A DNA stretch of 22,791 nt from Chloroflexota bacterium (GCA_003242205.1 QGUR01000024.1:1-22791); one strand, 5' to 3'. Positions 1-8,004 are shown, counted from the first letter of the stretch. The notes: generated by a model not told the origin, from the sequence alone. Numbers and translations are program-made.

Positions 1-840
1 GGGGAAGCGAGTCATATACCACTGGGGCATCCAGAGCGAAGCGATTTTGCCCTCAATCATGGCAACATAGTGATCAGGAGCGTGGTGGTTGCCACCGGCT
101 GCAGGGCGGGCGATGCCGTGTACATGGACGAGGTCCTGCAGGAACTGCAGCGCCGCCACGTTTTCCGGGCTGTCGAGAATGATCTCACCGTCCGCGTTGT
201 AGGTTCCGCCGCCCATCATCAGCATCAGCGGGTAAGTGGAGAAGATATCGGTCGTCTCGATGGAGGCCATGTAGACATCCGGCGTGCCATCGCCATCGGT
301 GTCACGCGTGACCTTCTTGCCGGCCTCAATGTAGTCATCCCATGTGCGGATGCTGTCGACATCGACACCTGCTTCTTCCAGCAGAGCGGTGTTATAGAAC
401 ATCACAAACGAGCCGAGGTGGTAGTCGATACCATAATTCTGGCCGTCTACCGTATAGGGGGCGAGGCGTGTCTCAATGATGTCTTCGCGATACGGGTCAA
501 TGGCATCGTTCAGCGGGATGAAGTGAAGATCGCCCTTCGTGAAAGTGGCGAATTTCTTGATCTCCACGTCCGCCAGATCCGGCGCGCCGGTGCCGACCAG
601 GAATGCGGAGAGCAGGTTGTCGTGCATCTGGTCGTATTCGATTTGCTCAAACGTGAGATTGATGGGCCGGTCTGGATTCAATTCATTCCAGCGCTCTGCC
701 TGATGCTGCATGAAGGTGCCGTGTCGCTCAACAAACACCCACAGCGATAGATCGGTGGCTTCCTGCGCGCTCACCAGCGAAACCGCGCCCAGGCTGATGG
801 CAAGCAAAACAAGCAACATCATGAATCTGCGTTTAGACAT
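1..840 (-). CDS. ABC transporter sugar-binding protein (3' end cut by window)
   Basis: This is a family-1 (MalE-like) extracellular solute-binding protein that would deliver a sugar to an ABC importer. Reading the minus strand from ATG at 838-840, the frame is open for 280 codons to the window edge, so the C-terminus is missing. It begins MSKRRFMMLLVLLAI, a positively charged n-region and hydrophobic core, with probable signal cleavage after VSA-Q near residue 25. Recognisable family stretches are FLVGTGAPDLADVE, DYHLGSFVMFYNTALLEEAG and TWDDYIEAGKKV, followed by an acidic DTDGDGTPD loop. An AAGGAGC ribosome site (846-852) lies 5 bases before the ATG and fixes the start. It lies 86 bp downstream of the arabinofuranosidase gene on the same strand, so the ligand is probably an arabinose-containing oligosaccharide (inference). 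Permease genes would be expected beyond the left edge. Confidence 0.9.
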   Translation of the reverse strand, partial: MSKRRFMMLLVLLAISLGAVSLVSAQEATDLSLWVFVERHGTFMQHQAERWNELNPDRPINLTFEQIEYDQMHDNLLSAFLVGTGAPDLADVEIKKFATFTKGDLHFIPLNDAIDPYREDIIETRLAPYTVDGQNYGIDYHLGSFVMFYNTALLEEAGVDVDSIRTWDDYIEAGKKVTRDTDGDGTPDVYMASIETTDIFSTYPLMLMMGGGTYNADGEIILDSPENVAALQFLQDLVHVHGIARPAAGGNHHAPDHYVAMIEGKIASLWMPQWYMTRFP

Positions 841-926
841 CTCAAGCTCCTTTTACGAACATGAAAATGCAAATTGTGTGACACCAGCTATTGTGTTATG
901 TGCCTGCGCTTCACCTCCTTTCGGGG
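841..926 (-). other. abfA to sugar-binding-protein spacer with an unused-looking strong SD
   Basis: This 86-bp gap lies within the presumed operon. It holds the AAGGAGC ribosome site of the binding-protein gene and, just after the abfA stop, a second very strong SD-like AAGGAGGTG on the minus strand (912-920) with no sensible start codon after it. A six-codon ATG-to-TGA reading frame overlaps the binding-protein ribosome site. I see no convincing terminator. Confidence 0.4.
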
Positions 927-2396
927 TCATAAGTCAAAGCTGAGCGCAGTTACCGAATGCGGCTCGAAGGTGTAGGTGGCAGAGGTTAAGCCGGCGGTCA
1001 CTGCCGATCTGGTTGCGGACACACGGTCAGGAGCGTCGAACGAGTTTTCGGCTTTGATATCGGGGCCATTGACTACCCAGGCCTGACCTGTGCCAGCGAA
1101 CTGGCCGCCGTCCAGCGTGATGGTGGTTTCCATCTCGTCGGTCTGGCTTCGGTTGACCACGAAGACGGTCAGCTTTCGAGCGCGGTCGTCAAGCGTGGCC
1201 GAAACATCAAGCACACGCAGCCCGGCGTGTTCCGCCGTTGAAAACGTATCGCCGGTCCAAAATACGTCTAGCGCGATATTACCACACGACTGGCGGTAGA
1301 TTTCGATGGGGTAAAAGATCGTCTGCAAGAAGAGCCCGTCTGGGTTGGTGAAGATCGGCGCGATGACGTTGACCAACTGGGCGATATTTGCCATTTTGAC
1401 GGACCGGGCGTGACGAATGAATGCATTGAAATGCATCGCGACGACCAGCGCGTCCTCCAGATTGTATTTTTCTTCGAGGTTGTCCGGCCCGGTCGGCGTT
1501 GCCCCATGTGTCCGGTACCAGACGTTCCATTCGTCGACCGCAATTGCAATCGGCCGCTGAATGTTGCGCTGCAATTTCATCACCCTGATCAGGCCTTCGA
1601 TAGCGCTGATCCGCTCCTCGATCAGCTCGGATACGGCCATATACTTTTCGAAATCGCCCTCTGGATTGCCGACATACCAGTGGATGGCGAGATAGTCGAT
1701 CAGGTCTGGCGCGTGGTCGAGGAGAAGTTGGATACGTTCGACAAAGTCCGTTCGCCAACTGGATACCGCTGAAGCCAGCAGGCTGATCGATGGGTCGACC
1801 CAGCGCATGACTTTAGCGAATTCTTTATAGGCGCGAGCGTATTCCTGCGCGGTCTTATAGCCGATCTGCCAGTCGCCATCGACCTCATTGCCAATGCCCC
1901 AATATTTCACGTTATGAGGCGCGTCGAAGCCGTGCTGGCGGCGCAGGTTGGCGAGGGCTGTGTTCTGAGTGCCGTTGCAGTATTCCACCCAGTCCCGCGC
2001 TTCGCGCATGTCCCCATCGCCACAATTGACCACCAGATAGGGTTCAGCGTTGATCGTGCGGCAGAACTGGATGAATTCGTTCGTTCCAAAGTGATTCGTT
2101 TCGATGGCTCCCCAGGCGAGGTCAGGCCGGGTGGGGCGATCTTCGACCGGACCGATACCATCCATCCAGCGATAGCCCGATACGAAGTTGCCCCCGGGAT
2201 AGCGTACAATAGACAGGTTCAGTCGCTGCAGGGCTTCCAGAACATCCCGGCGAAAACCCTGTTTGTCGGCCAATGGCGAACCGGGCTCGTAGATGCCGCC
2301 ATACACGCAGCGTCCCAGATGTTCGACGAAGCCGCCAAAAATATGAGGGTGGATACAGCCGGATTGACGATCTAAATCAATCTTGATGTGATTCAT
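927..2396 (-). CDS. abfA: alpha-L-arabinofuranosidase, GH51
   Basis: This retaining glycosidase releases terminal alpha-L-arabinofuranosyl units from arabinan or arabinoxylan oligosaccharides. The 489-residue length fits intracellular GH51 enzymes. The N-terminus runs IHPHIFGGFVEHLGRCVYGGIY, then RYPGGNFVSGYRW near 65-77. The acid/base glutamate is E171 in KYWGIGNEVDG and the nucleophile is E289 in AVDEWNVWY, both intact. The C-terminal 120 residues form the usual beta-sandwich. There is no signal peptide, so it should act in the cytoplasm on imported oligosaccharides, which fits the sugar-binding protein gene downstream. The start gives the canonical family N-terminus, but no good Shine-Dalgarno precedes it. 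A well-formed promoter lies about 160 bp upstream, leaving a long leader. The divergent LacI-type gene probably regulates it (inference). Confidence 0.95.
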   Translation of the reverse strand: MNHIKIDLDRQSGCIHPHIFGGFVEHLGRCVYGGIYEPGSPLADKQGFRRDVLEALQRLNLSIVRYPGGNFVSGYRWMDGIGPVEDRPTRPDLAWGAIETNHFGTNEFIQFCRTINAEPYLVVNCGDGDMREARDWVEYCNGTQNTALANLRRQHGFDAPHNVKYWGIGNEVDGDWQIGYKTAQEYARAYKEFAKVMRWVDPSISLLASAVSSWRTDFVERIQLLLDHAPDLIDYLAIHWYVGNPEGDFEKYMAVSELIEERISAIEGLIRVMKLQRNIQRPIAIAVDEWNVWYRTHGATPTGPDNLEEKYNLEDALVVAMHFNAFIRHARSVKMANIAQLVNVIAPIFTNPDGLFLQTIFYPIEIYRQSCGNIALDVFWTGDTFSTAEHAGLRVLDVSATLDDRARKLTVFVVNRSQTDEMETTITLDGGQFAGTGQAWVVNGPDIKAENSFDAPDRVSATRSAVTAGLTSATYTFEPHSVTALSFDL

Positions 2397-2564
2397 GAAA
2401 ACAACGTCCAGTTTCAGGCGAAATACGCCCTAAAAAGCTGATTCTTGGCCGGCGTGTTTACTAAATCTATACGGCCCATTCAGCGCCGAATTCCCGAAAT
2501 CGCCTGCAAGGTTAGAATGCTAAATTAAGCATAAGTGCGTTCAGTCGAGCGCTTTCACAATCTA

Positions 2565-2593
2565 TATATATGCCGTTTTGCCAAACCTGTCAA
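2565..2593 (-). promoter_or_regulatory. probable sigma-70 promoter of abfA
   Basis: On the minus strand there is a perfect TTGACA (2588-2593), a 17-bp spacer and TATATA (2565-2570). Transcription would start near 2558, giving abfA an untranslated leader of about 160 nt. The -35 box is only 4 bp from the -35 box of the oppositely directed lacI-type promoter, so both promoters share one short control region. Confidence 0.6.
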
Positions 2594-2606
2594 ATACTTG
2601 TACATT
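2578..2606 (+). promoter_or_regulatory. probable sigma-70 promoter of the LacI-type regulator
   Basis: TTGCCA (2578-2583), 17 bp, TACATT (2601-2606): five and four matches to the consensus hexamers. Transcription would start near 2613, inside the inverted repeat at 2604-2628, so a protein bound to that repeat would block this promoter. Confidence 0.5.
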
Positions 2607-2628
2607 AAACAAGAGAGTGTTGTTTAAT
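2604..2628. promoter_or_regulatory. candidate operator: perfect 9-bp inverted repeat
   Basis: ATTAAACAA (2604-2612) and TTGTTTAAT (2620-2628) are perfect reverse complements separated by 7 bp. The repeat covers the -10 end and predicted start of the regulator promoter and is about 11 bp from the abfA -35 box. An overlapping odd-centred palindrome, GTTTA-A-TAAAC, occurs at 2622-2632, and a near copy, GTTTA-C-TAAAT, at 2456-2466 in the abfA leader. Binding by the adjacent LacI-type protein is inference; typical LacI-family operators have an even centre with CG, which this lacks. Confidence 0.45.
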
Positions 2629-2663
2629 AAACGCGCAGCCGTTGTTATATGAGGAGAGAGCGG

Positions 2664-3674
2664 TTGGCTAAGTCGAAAACAACCATGCGCGATGTTGCTC
2701 GTGCGGCTGGTGTATCTGCGACAACGGTGTGGATGGTCGTTCATAACAAACCGGGCCTTCCCGCCGAAACCGTCAGGAAAGTCCGGGCGGCGATGGACAA
2801 GTTGTCTTACGTTGTTAAGACAGATAACAACGGCTCAAAGGCGGAATCGGTCGGGCTTCTCATCGAGCAGTCCTCGATACCCGCGATCAGCGATGTGTTC
2901 TATGGCGATGTCATTCGTGGTTTTCAGTCTGAAGCCGAATCTCTGGGTTATCACGTTGTGCTGTTGACTTTCGATCGCAACACGCAGGATCTGGACCTGT
3001 TGAAGTCGGGTTTTGCGCACAAGGTGGCTGGGTTTGTTGTGGCCAACGATGGCGACATTCACCCTGAGATGGTCATGCAACTCCGGATTCCGAATGTGCC
3101 CGTCGTGTTGATCGAAACCTATATTGAGGGCCAGCCTTTTCCCGCTGTGTTGGGCGATAACTTCATGGCCGGTTATAAGATCGCGCGCTACATATTGGAT
3201 CAGGGACACCGGAAAATCGCTGTCTTGAAAGGGCCGGCCAAGTACAGCAGTCTGGTAGATCGGTTCCGGGGCTGCCTGGCGGCGCTGGCCGAGGCGAATC
3301 TGGTGCCCCCGGCGTCATGGATGCCGGAGCCGGTTCACGGACATCCCCTCAAAGGCTACATCCAGATGAAGGAAATTCTGGAGTTGCGCGAGCACCCGAC
3401 TGCCGTCATCGCGGTGAGTGACAAAACGGCTTTTGGCGCGATGGAAGCGATACGGGAAGCCGGGTTAAGTATTCCGGGGGACATCGCGATTGGCAGTATC
3501 GACAACACCGTGGAAAGCGGTTACGTGCGCCCACCGCTCACAACGGTTCACATCCCCAAATACGAAATCGGCGTGGTGGCGATGCGAAAGCTCCACCGCC
3601 TGATTCAGGGCGACGAGACGATCCCTCTCAAGAGCATGGTTTACAGCGAACTGATCGTGCGCGAGTCATGTTAG
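2664..3674 (+). CDS. LacI-family transcriptional regulator
   Basis: This is a DNA-binding repressor with an N-terminal helix-turn-helix (TMRDVARAAGVSATTVWMVV, residues 7-26) and a periplasmic-binding-protein-like effector domain (about 60-336), including VSDKTAFGAMEAIREAGLSIPGDIAIGSIDN and a typical C-terminal PPLTTVHIPKYEIG. I place the start at TTG 2664, because GAGGAG (2651-2656) sits 7 bases before it. An ATG at 2649 is in frame, but its own codons form that Shine-Dalgarno and nothing SD-like precedes it. The result is 336 residues, the usual length. It is divergent from abfA and is the obvious candidate to sense arabinose or an arabino-oligosaccharide (inference). The recognition-helix region has TVWMVVHNKPGLP where the family usually reads TVSRVLN followed by a loop. 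Confidence 0.9.
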   Translation: MAKSKTTMRDVARAAGVSATTVWMVVHNKPGLPAETVRKVRAAMDKLSYVVKTDNNGSKAESVGLLIEQSSIPAISDVFYGDVIRGFQSEAESLGYHVVLLTFDRNTQDLDLLKSGFAHKVAGFVVANDGDIHPEMVMQLRIPNVPVVLIETYIEGQPFPAVLGDNFMAGYKIARYILDQGHRKIAVLKGPAKYSSLVDRFRGCLAALAEANLVPPASWMPEPVHGHPLKGYIQMKEILELREHPTAVIAVSDKTAFGAMEAIREAGLSIPGDIAIGSIDNTVESGYVRPPLTTVHIPKYEIGVVAMRKLHRLIQGDETIPLKSMVYSELIVRESC

Positions 3675-3748
3675 GCGCGGCAGATCGCTAATCGGAGTAG
3701 CGCAACTTAGGTTGGAACGAGCGTGACAACGGCGGGGAGAGAAATGTC

Positions 3749-3784
3749 TGGCGGGGCGACCGTTCAACGTCACCCCGCCATTTT
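3749..3784 (+). terminator. rho-independent terminator after the LacI-type gene
   Basis: A perfect 8-bp stem, TGGCGGGG (3749-3756) with CCCCGCCA (3773-3780), encloses a 16-nt loop and is followed by TTTTCATT on the plus strand. It lies between the regulator stop and the convergent pdxS stop. In the pdxS direction the stem has no clean T-run, so it mainly serves the plus strand. Confidence 0.65.
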
Positions 3785-3795
3785 CATTCTGATGC

Positions 3796-4719
3796 TTACC
3801 AGCCACGTCCGGCGATGCGCTCGGCTTCCGGCATGGCGGCGACATTGATGCCGACCATCGCCTCGCCCAGCCCACGGCTGACGCGCGCAATCACGTCAGG
3901 GTTGTTGTAGTGAGTCGTCGCTTCGACGATCGCCTTGGCGCGTTTGGCCGGGTCGCCGCTCTTGAAGATACCCGAACCGACGAAGACGCCATCGACGCCA
4001 AGCTGCATCATCAGGGCGGCATCGGCGGGTGTGGCGACGCCGCCGGCGGCAAAATTGACGACCGGCAGGCGACCGAGCTTCGCCGTCTCCAGCACCAGCT
4101 CATATGGCGCCTGAATGTTCTTGGCATAGGTGAACAGTTCGTCCTCGTCCATCGAGGTCAGGCGGCGGATTTCGCTGTTGACCGCGCGCGCGTGGCGTAC
4201 GGCTTCAACGATGTCGCCGGTTCCGGCTTCGCCTTTGGTGCGTATCATCGCCGCGCCTTCGGCAATGCGGCGCAGCGCTTCGCCCAGATTGCGACAGCCG
4301 CAGACGAACGGAACCTTGAATTTGTGCTTGTTAATGTGGTTTTCTTCGTCGGCAGGCGTTAGCACTTCGCTTTCGTCGATGTAGTCGACGCCAATCGCCT
4401 CCAGCACCTGCGCTTCGACGAAGTGACCGATGCGGCACTTCGCCATCACCGGAATCGTGACGGCTTTCATGATGCTTTCGATCAGGTCAGGGTCGCTCAT
4501 GCGGGCGACACCGCCGTGCGCGCGAATATCCGCCGGAATACGCTCCAGCGCCATGACTGCCACTGCGCCCGCATCTTCGGCGATTTTCGCCTGTTCCGGC
4601 GTGACCACGTCCATGATCACGCCGCCCTTCAGCATCTGCGCCAGCCCGCGCTTCAGCGCGACTGTCCCGGTTTCACCATTTTGATGCCCGTTATTTGCCG
4701 GGCTGTTGTTCTCCGCCAT
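3796..4719 (-). CDS. pdxS: pyridoxal 5'-phosphate synthase subunit PdxS
   Basis: This is the (beta/alpha)8 synthase subunit of the deoxyxylulose-independent vitamin B6 pathway. It condenses ribose 5-phosphate, glyceraldehyde 3-phosphate and ammonia to PLP, with ammonia supplied by the glutaminase PdxT. Visible are the catalytic lysines K94 (VMAKCRIGHFVEAQ) and K162 (IRTKGEAGTGDI), DYIDESEVLTPADE, PFVCGCRNLGEALRRI and the C-terminal phosphate site FAAGGVATPADAALMMQLG. From ATG 4719 it has 307 residues, slightly over the usual 290-295 because of an N-terminal Asn/Gly-rich tail. An in-frame ATG at 4734 is possible, but the GGGGG run lies between the two ATGs and favours 4719. No pdxT is adjacent on either side, which is unusual, so the glutaminase must be encoded elsewhere. 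Confidence 0.96.
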   Translation of the reverse strand: MAENNSPANNGHQNGETGTVALKRGLAQMLKGGVIMDVVTPEQAKIAEDAGAVAVMALERIPADIRAHGGVARMSDPDLIESIMKAVTIPVMAKCRIGHFVEAQVLEAIGVDYIDESEVLTPADEENHINKHKFKVPFVCGCRNLGEALRRIAEGAAMIRTKGEAGTGDIVEAVRHARAVNSEIRRLTSMDEDELFTYAKNIQAPYELVLETAKLGRLPVVNFAAGGVATPADAALMMQLGVDGVFVGSGIFKSGDPAKRAKAIVEATTHYNNPDVIARVSRGLGEAMVGINVAAMPEAERIAGRGW

Positions 4720-4841
4720 TGTTCCCCCGTACATATCCGTTCGTCATTTGAGCCTATACGCTCAGGTTAAATTCATCGCGAAGTGGTCAGTATAGCCAAT
4801 TAGAACCAATAGAGCCATGGCCGGATGCTGCCGGATTGCAG

Positions 4842-4870
4842 TTGTCGAAGCGAGGGCCACACGCTAGACT
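4842..4870 (+). promoter_or_regulatory. probable promoter of the sugar nucleotidyltransferase gene
   Basis: TTGTCG (4842-4847), 17 bp, TAGACT (4865-4870), followed about 40 bp later by the start codon. Each hexamer matches four of six consensus positions. The divergent pdxS promoter must also lie in 4720-4910, but I found no equally clear match for it. A short inverted repeat, TGAGC/GCTCA (4749-4764), is the only other structure noted. Confidence 0.45.
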
Positions 4871-4910
4871 GTGCGCTCGATCAAAACCATTGACCTCATG
4901 AGGAGACCCT

Positions 4911-6212
4911 ATGGCCGAATCGCCCGTCCTCATCGTTCTCGCCGGTGGCGCGTCATCGCGCATGTGGCCGCTGCGGGAAAAATCGCTGCTCCGATTTGGC
5001 ACGGAACCCCTGCTGGTCAGCCAGTTGCGCCGCTACCAGACGCTTGGCTTTTCAGAAGCGATTGTCGTCGGTAACCCGGATAACCTCAATGATATTGTGT
5101 CGCTGGTCGGGCAGATCAGGCCTATGGAAGTGCAGGTCGTTGTGCAGCCAGAGCCAAAAGGCATGGGCGATGCGTTGCTGCAGGTCGCGCCGTTATTACA
5201 GGACCGGCCCGAACAGCCGATTTACATCACGCAGGTTCACGATGTAGTCGACGAGCAGCTTCATAGCGACATGCTGGCCGCCTTCCGCGCCGATCCGAAT
5301 AACAGCTATCTGGCGGGCTACGAGCGCGAGGACTATTTCCCCGGCGGTTATCTGATCGTCACGCCGAGCGGGCGCATCACCGGCGTGGTTGAAAAACCGG
5401 GCGCGGACAACCGGCCCAGCAATCTGGTCAATATCGTCGCGCACGTTCACAGCCACTCGGGGCGGCTGTTTCAGGCGATTCGGGACGAGTACGCCAAGCC
5501 CATCGCGTCTGACGATCACTACGAACGCGCGATGGACGAGCTGATGAAGCAGCACACCTTTCAGGTTGTCAGGTATCGCGGCCCGTGGAACGCGCTTAAA
5601 TATCCGTGGCACGTTCTGGATGTTATGGACTATTACCTTTCCAAAATTCAGGGGCAGATCGTGGCGGAAAGCGCGTTTGTCGCCGACACCGCAAGGCTGG
5701 TTGGTAACGTCTACATCGGCGAGCGAGCCAGGATTTTCCCCGGCGCTGCCGTCGTCGGCCCGGCCTATATCGGCGCGGACACGGTGGTTGGCAACAATGC
5801 GCTGGTTCGCAACTCGATGGTGCTTAACGGCTGCGAGGTCGGTTATACGACCGAAGTCGCGCGCAGCTATGTATCTGACAACTGCCACATGCATGCCTGC
5901 CGCGTGCTCGACTCGGTGTTTGCGCCCGGCGTCAACTTCTCCGCCGGTTGTACCACGGCCAACCTGCGGATCGACAAAGGCCACGTCAAAAGCACGGTCA
6001 AAGGAGATCGGCTCGATACCGGGCGTGACAAGCTCGGCGCGATCATCGGGCGCGACGCTTTCCTCGGCGTCGATGTCATGACGATGCCCGGCGTCAAGAT
6101 CGGAGAGCGGGCGCAGATCGGCCCCGGCACGCATCTTCATCAGGACGTTCCCAACGGCGCGCGCGTTTACGTGAAGCAGGAACTGATCGTCGTCGAAGAA
6201 GAGACGCGCTAG
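4911..6212 (+). CDS. sugar-1-phosphate nucleotidyltransferase with C-terminal left-handed beta-helix
   Basis: This probably makes an NDP-sugar (such as NDP-glucose or GDP-mannose) from a sugar 1-phosphate and an NTP, in the cytoplasm. Residues 1-240 form the nucleotidyltransferase domain: VLIVLAGGASSRMWPLREKSLLRFG, then QPEPKGMGDALLQVAP, the active-site region ITQVHDVVDEQL, GYEREDYFPGGYLIV and VEKPG. Residues about 260-425 are hexapeptide repeats (VYIGERARIFPGAAVVGPAY, AFLGVDVMTMPGVKIGERAQIGPGTHL) as in archaeal bifunctional GlmU-like enzymes. The nucleotide-binding signature departs from the usual GTRLxPLTxxxPKPLLP, so substrate cannot be read from sequence. AGGAG (4901-4905) five bases before the ATG fixes the start. 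The phosphohexomutase gene 388 bp downstream could supply its substrate. Confidence 0.85.
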   Translation: MAESPVLIVLAGGASSRMWPLREKSLLRFGTEPLLVSQLRRYQTLGFSEAIVVGNPDNLNDIVSLVGQIRPMEVQVVVQPEPKGMGDALLQVAPLLQDRPEQPIYITQVHDVVDEQLHSDMLAAFRADPNNSYLAGYEREDYFPGGYLIVTPSGRITGVVEKPGADNRPSNLVNIVAHVHSHSGRLFQAIRDEYAKPIASDDHYERAMDELMKQHTFQVVRYRGPWNALKYPWHVLDVMDYYLSKIQGQIVAESAFVADTARLVGNVYIGERARIFPGAAVVGPAYIGADTVVGNNALVRNSMVLNGCEVGYTTEVARSYVSDNCHMHACRVLDSVFAPGVNFSAGCTTANLRIDKGHVKSTVKGDRLDTGRDKLGAIIGRDAFLGVDVMTMPGVKIGERAQIGPGTHLHQDVPNGARVYVKQELIVVEEETR

Positions 6213-6600
6213 GGATTGACGCTCTGCCCCGGCGCGCCGCCGTCGGGGCGCGATGGGTTCCACGGCCAACAGATTTTCCCCACATTCGAGGCGCGGCAGC
6301 GGCGGCCCGGTCACAGGTCGACCGCCGCTGCTGGCCGCCCGGTTGGCCGTTGCCTTGCCGTAGCCTCCGTTCAACGCCCTGAACGGAAAAGCGAAAATGC
6401 CGTCCTCGCCATAAAAGTTGATCCACTCACACCGGATGCCGGGGTAGTTGCCGGCGAACCGTGGATCGGCTGTCCGATTTTTGAGCATGTGGAGCGTTTG
6501 CGCGAAGATGTCATGAACGCGATCGTACGTCCGGCGGTCGCGCGGCGCGATCAGGCTGTATACTGTTCGTGATGAGTGACGGCGTAAAAGGGAACGGTTA
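6213..6600. other. 388-bp spacer with a protein-like antisense stretch and a TATACT box
   Basis: No intact gene fits here. A GCCCCG/CGGGGC hairpin (6226-6249) follows the nucleotidyltransferase stop but has no T-run, so at most it is a rho-dependent end or chance. On the minus strand about 6230-6572, one frame is open and reads like real protein in part: SLIAPRDRRTYDRVHDIFAQ and later CEWINFYGEDGIFAFPF. It lacks a clear start, ribosome site and family, and the open frame then continues as antisense of the nucleotidyltransferase. It may be a decayed gene fragment. At the right end TATACT (6559-6564) could be the -10 of the mutase gene, without a matching -35. Confidence 0.4.
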
Positions 6601-8004
6601 ATGGCAGCAATTGACGCAAAACTGTTTAAAAAGTACGACATTCGCGGACGCGCGCTCGGTGAAAACCCGCCGCTAACGCCGGATGTAGCCCGGCGTATCG
6701 GCCACGCATTCGGAACGTGGCTGCGTGAGCATTCGACGGCCAATGAGGTGGTTGTTGGGCGGGATAACCGCCATTCATCCCCGGCGCTGGCCGAGGCGGC
6801 CATCGAAGGCATCCGCGCCAGCGGCTGCAACGTGGTCGATATCGGGCTGGTGATGACGCCGCTGGTCTACTGGTGGGCGGTGCAGCGCGGCAATGCCGGC
6901 GGTCTGATGGTGACCGGCAGCCATCTGGCCCCGGATCAGAACGGTTTTAAGCTGAGCGTCGGCCCGCGTAACCTGTTCGGCGATGATCTTCAGGCGCTGC
7001 GCGGGTTGATCGAAAGCGGCGCGCTGGCGCAGGGCCGGGGCGCAGTGGAACAGATTGACGAGCCGTTTACGCCCTACATGGCGCAGATCGTTCCAAGTTT
7101 GCCGATGGCGCGCGCGCTGAGGATTGTCGTCGATCCCGGCAATGGCACGGCGGGGTTGTTCGCGCCGCGGCTGTTCGAGGCGTGGAGCCATCATGTCACC
7201 TGCATCTTCTGCGAGCCGGATGGCGATTATCCCAATCACCAGCCCGATCCGCAGGTTCCGGCGAACATGGTCGCGTTGCGCAACGCTGTTCGGGAACACA
7301 ATGCTGATCTGGGCATCGCGTTCGACGGCGACGCCGATCGCATGGGTGCGGTCGATGAAACAGGGCGTGTCATCACCGCGGACAGGCTACTGGCTCTGCT
7401 GGCGCGGGATATGCTTTCTCGTCATCCGGGCGCGTCGGTTGTGGCCGATGTGCTGTGTAGCCAGGTGTTGTTCGATGAAGTGGCGGCGGCGAACGGCGTC
7501 CCCATCATGTGGGCGAGCGGGCATTCGCTGGTCAAGTCGAAGATGGCGGAAGTGGGCGCGCTGCTTGGCGGCGAGATGAGCGGCCATATCTTCCTCGGTG
7601 AAGACTATTACGGCTTCGACGATGCCTGTCTGGCGGCGGGCCGCCTGTTGCAGATCGTCGCCTCGACCAGCATGACGCTGTCTCAGATCGACGCCACGCT
7701 GCCGACGTTGTTCAGCACGCCGGAATACCGTCCGCATTGCCCCGACGAAGCCAAAGCGAAAGTCATCGAAGGCGTCGCCGCCGCGCTGGCGGGTGAAGGG
7801 GAAGTCGTTTCGGTCGATGGCGTCCGCATCCGCTTTGAACGCGGCTGGGGGTTGCTGCGGGCCAGCAATACCGAGCCGGTGCTGAGCCTGCGCTTTGAAG
7901 GCGAAACCGAGGCTGACGCCTGGCGCTATCGCGATCTGTTCGCCGCTGCGTTGCGCCAGTTCCCCGAAGTCGAGCCGTTGCCAGACCACGACCCGGGCCG
8001 GTGA
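6601..8004 (+). CDS. phosphomannomutase/phosphoglucomutase
   Basis: This alpha-D-phosphohexomutase interconverts hexose 6- and 1-phosphates (mannose and/or glucose) through a phosphoserine. Four domains are recognisable: the N-terminal KYDIRGRALGENPPLTPDVARRIG and VVVGRDNRHSSP; the active-site loop LMVTGSHLAPDQNGFKLS with the phosphoserine at TGSH; the metal loop FDGDADRMGAVDE; the sugar-specificity loop GGEMSGHIFLGEDYYGFDDA; and the C-terminal phosphate site RASNTEPVLSLRFEG. All key residues are present, and 467 residues is the usual length. An AAGGGA precedes the ATG by about 8 bases. The GEMSGHxF loop is the PMM/PGM-type signature, so I prefer mannose/glucose over glucosamine (GlmM). It probably feeds the upstream nucleotidyltransferase for cell-surface glycans or compatible solutes (inference). 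Confidence 0.93.
   Translation: MAAIDAKLFKKYDIRGRALGENPPLTPDVARRIGHAFGTWLREHSTANEVVVGRDNRHSSPALAEAAIEGIRASGCNVVDIGLVMTPLVYWWAVQRGNAGGLMVTGSHLAPDQNGFKLSVGPRNLFGDDLQALRGLIESGALAQGRGAVEQIDEPFTPYMAQIVPSLPMARALRIVVDPGNGTAGLFAPRLFEAWSHHVTCIFCEPDGDYPNHQPDPQVPANMVALRNAVREHNADLGIAFDGDADRMGAVDETGRVITADRLLALLARDMLSRHPGASVVADVLCSQVLFDEVAAANGVPIMWASGHSLVKSKMAEVGALLGGEMSGHIFLGEDYYGFDDACLAAGRLLQIVASTSMTLSQIDATLPTLFSTPEYRPHCPDEAKAKVIEGVAAALAGEGEVVSVDGVRIRFERGWGLLRASNTEPVLSLRFEGETEADAWRYRDLFAAALRQFPEVEPLPDHDPGR

Noticed and set aside
70..750. 226-codon plus-strand frame
   Set aside because: It lies opposite the sugar-binding protein, whose frame has a signal peptide, ribosome site and family motifs.
888..925. 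Strong AAGGAGGTG on the minus strand as evidence of a hidden small gene
   Set aside because: No ATG, GTG or TTG at suitable spacing opens a frame of meaningful length before the binding-protein gene.
6226..6249. GCCCCG/CGGGGC hairpin as an intrinsic terminator
   Set aside because: No T-run follows on either strand, and such GC hairpins are frequent in this sequence.
5196..6830. Long open minus-strand frame of about 544 codons
   Set aside because: Most of it is the reverse shadow of the GC-rich nucleotidyltransferase and mutase genes and is His/Arg/Ala-rich without domains. Only the middle part, in the spacer, is kept as a possible remnant.
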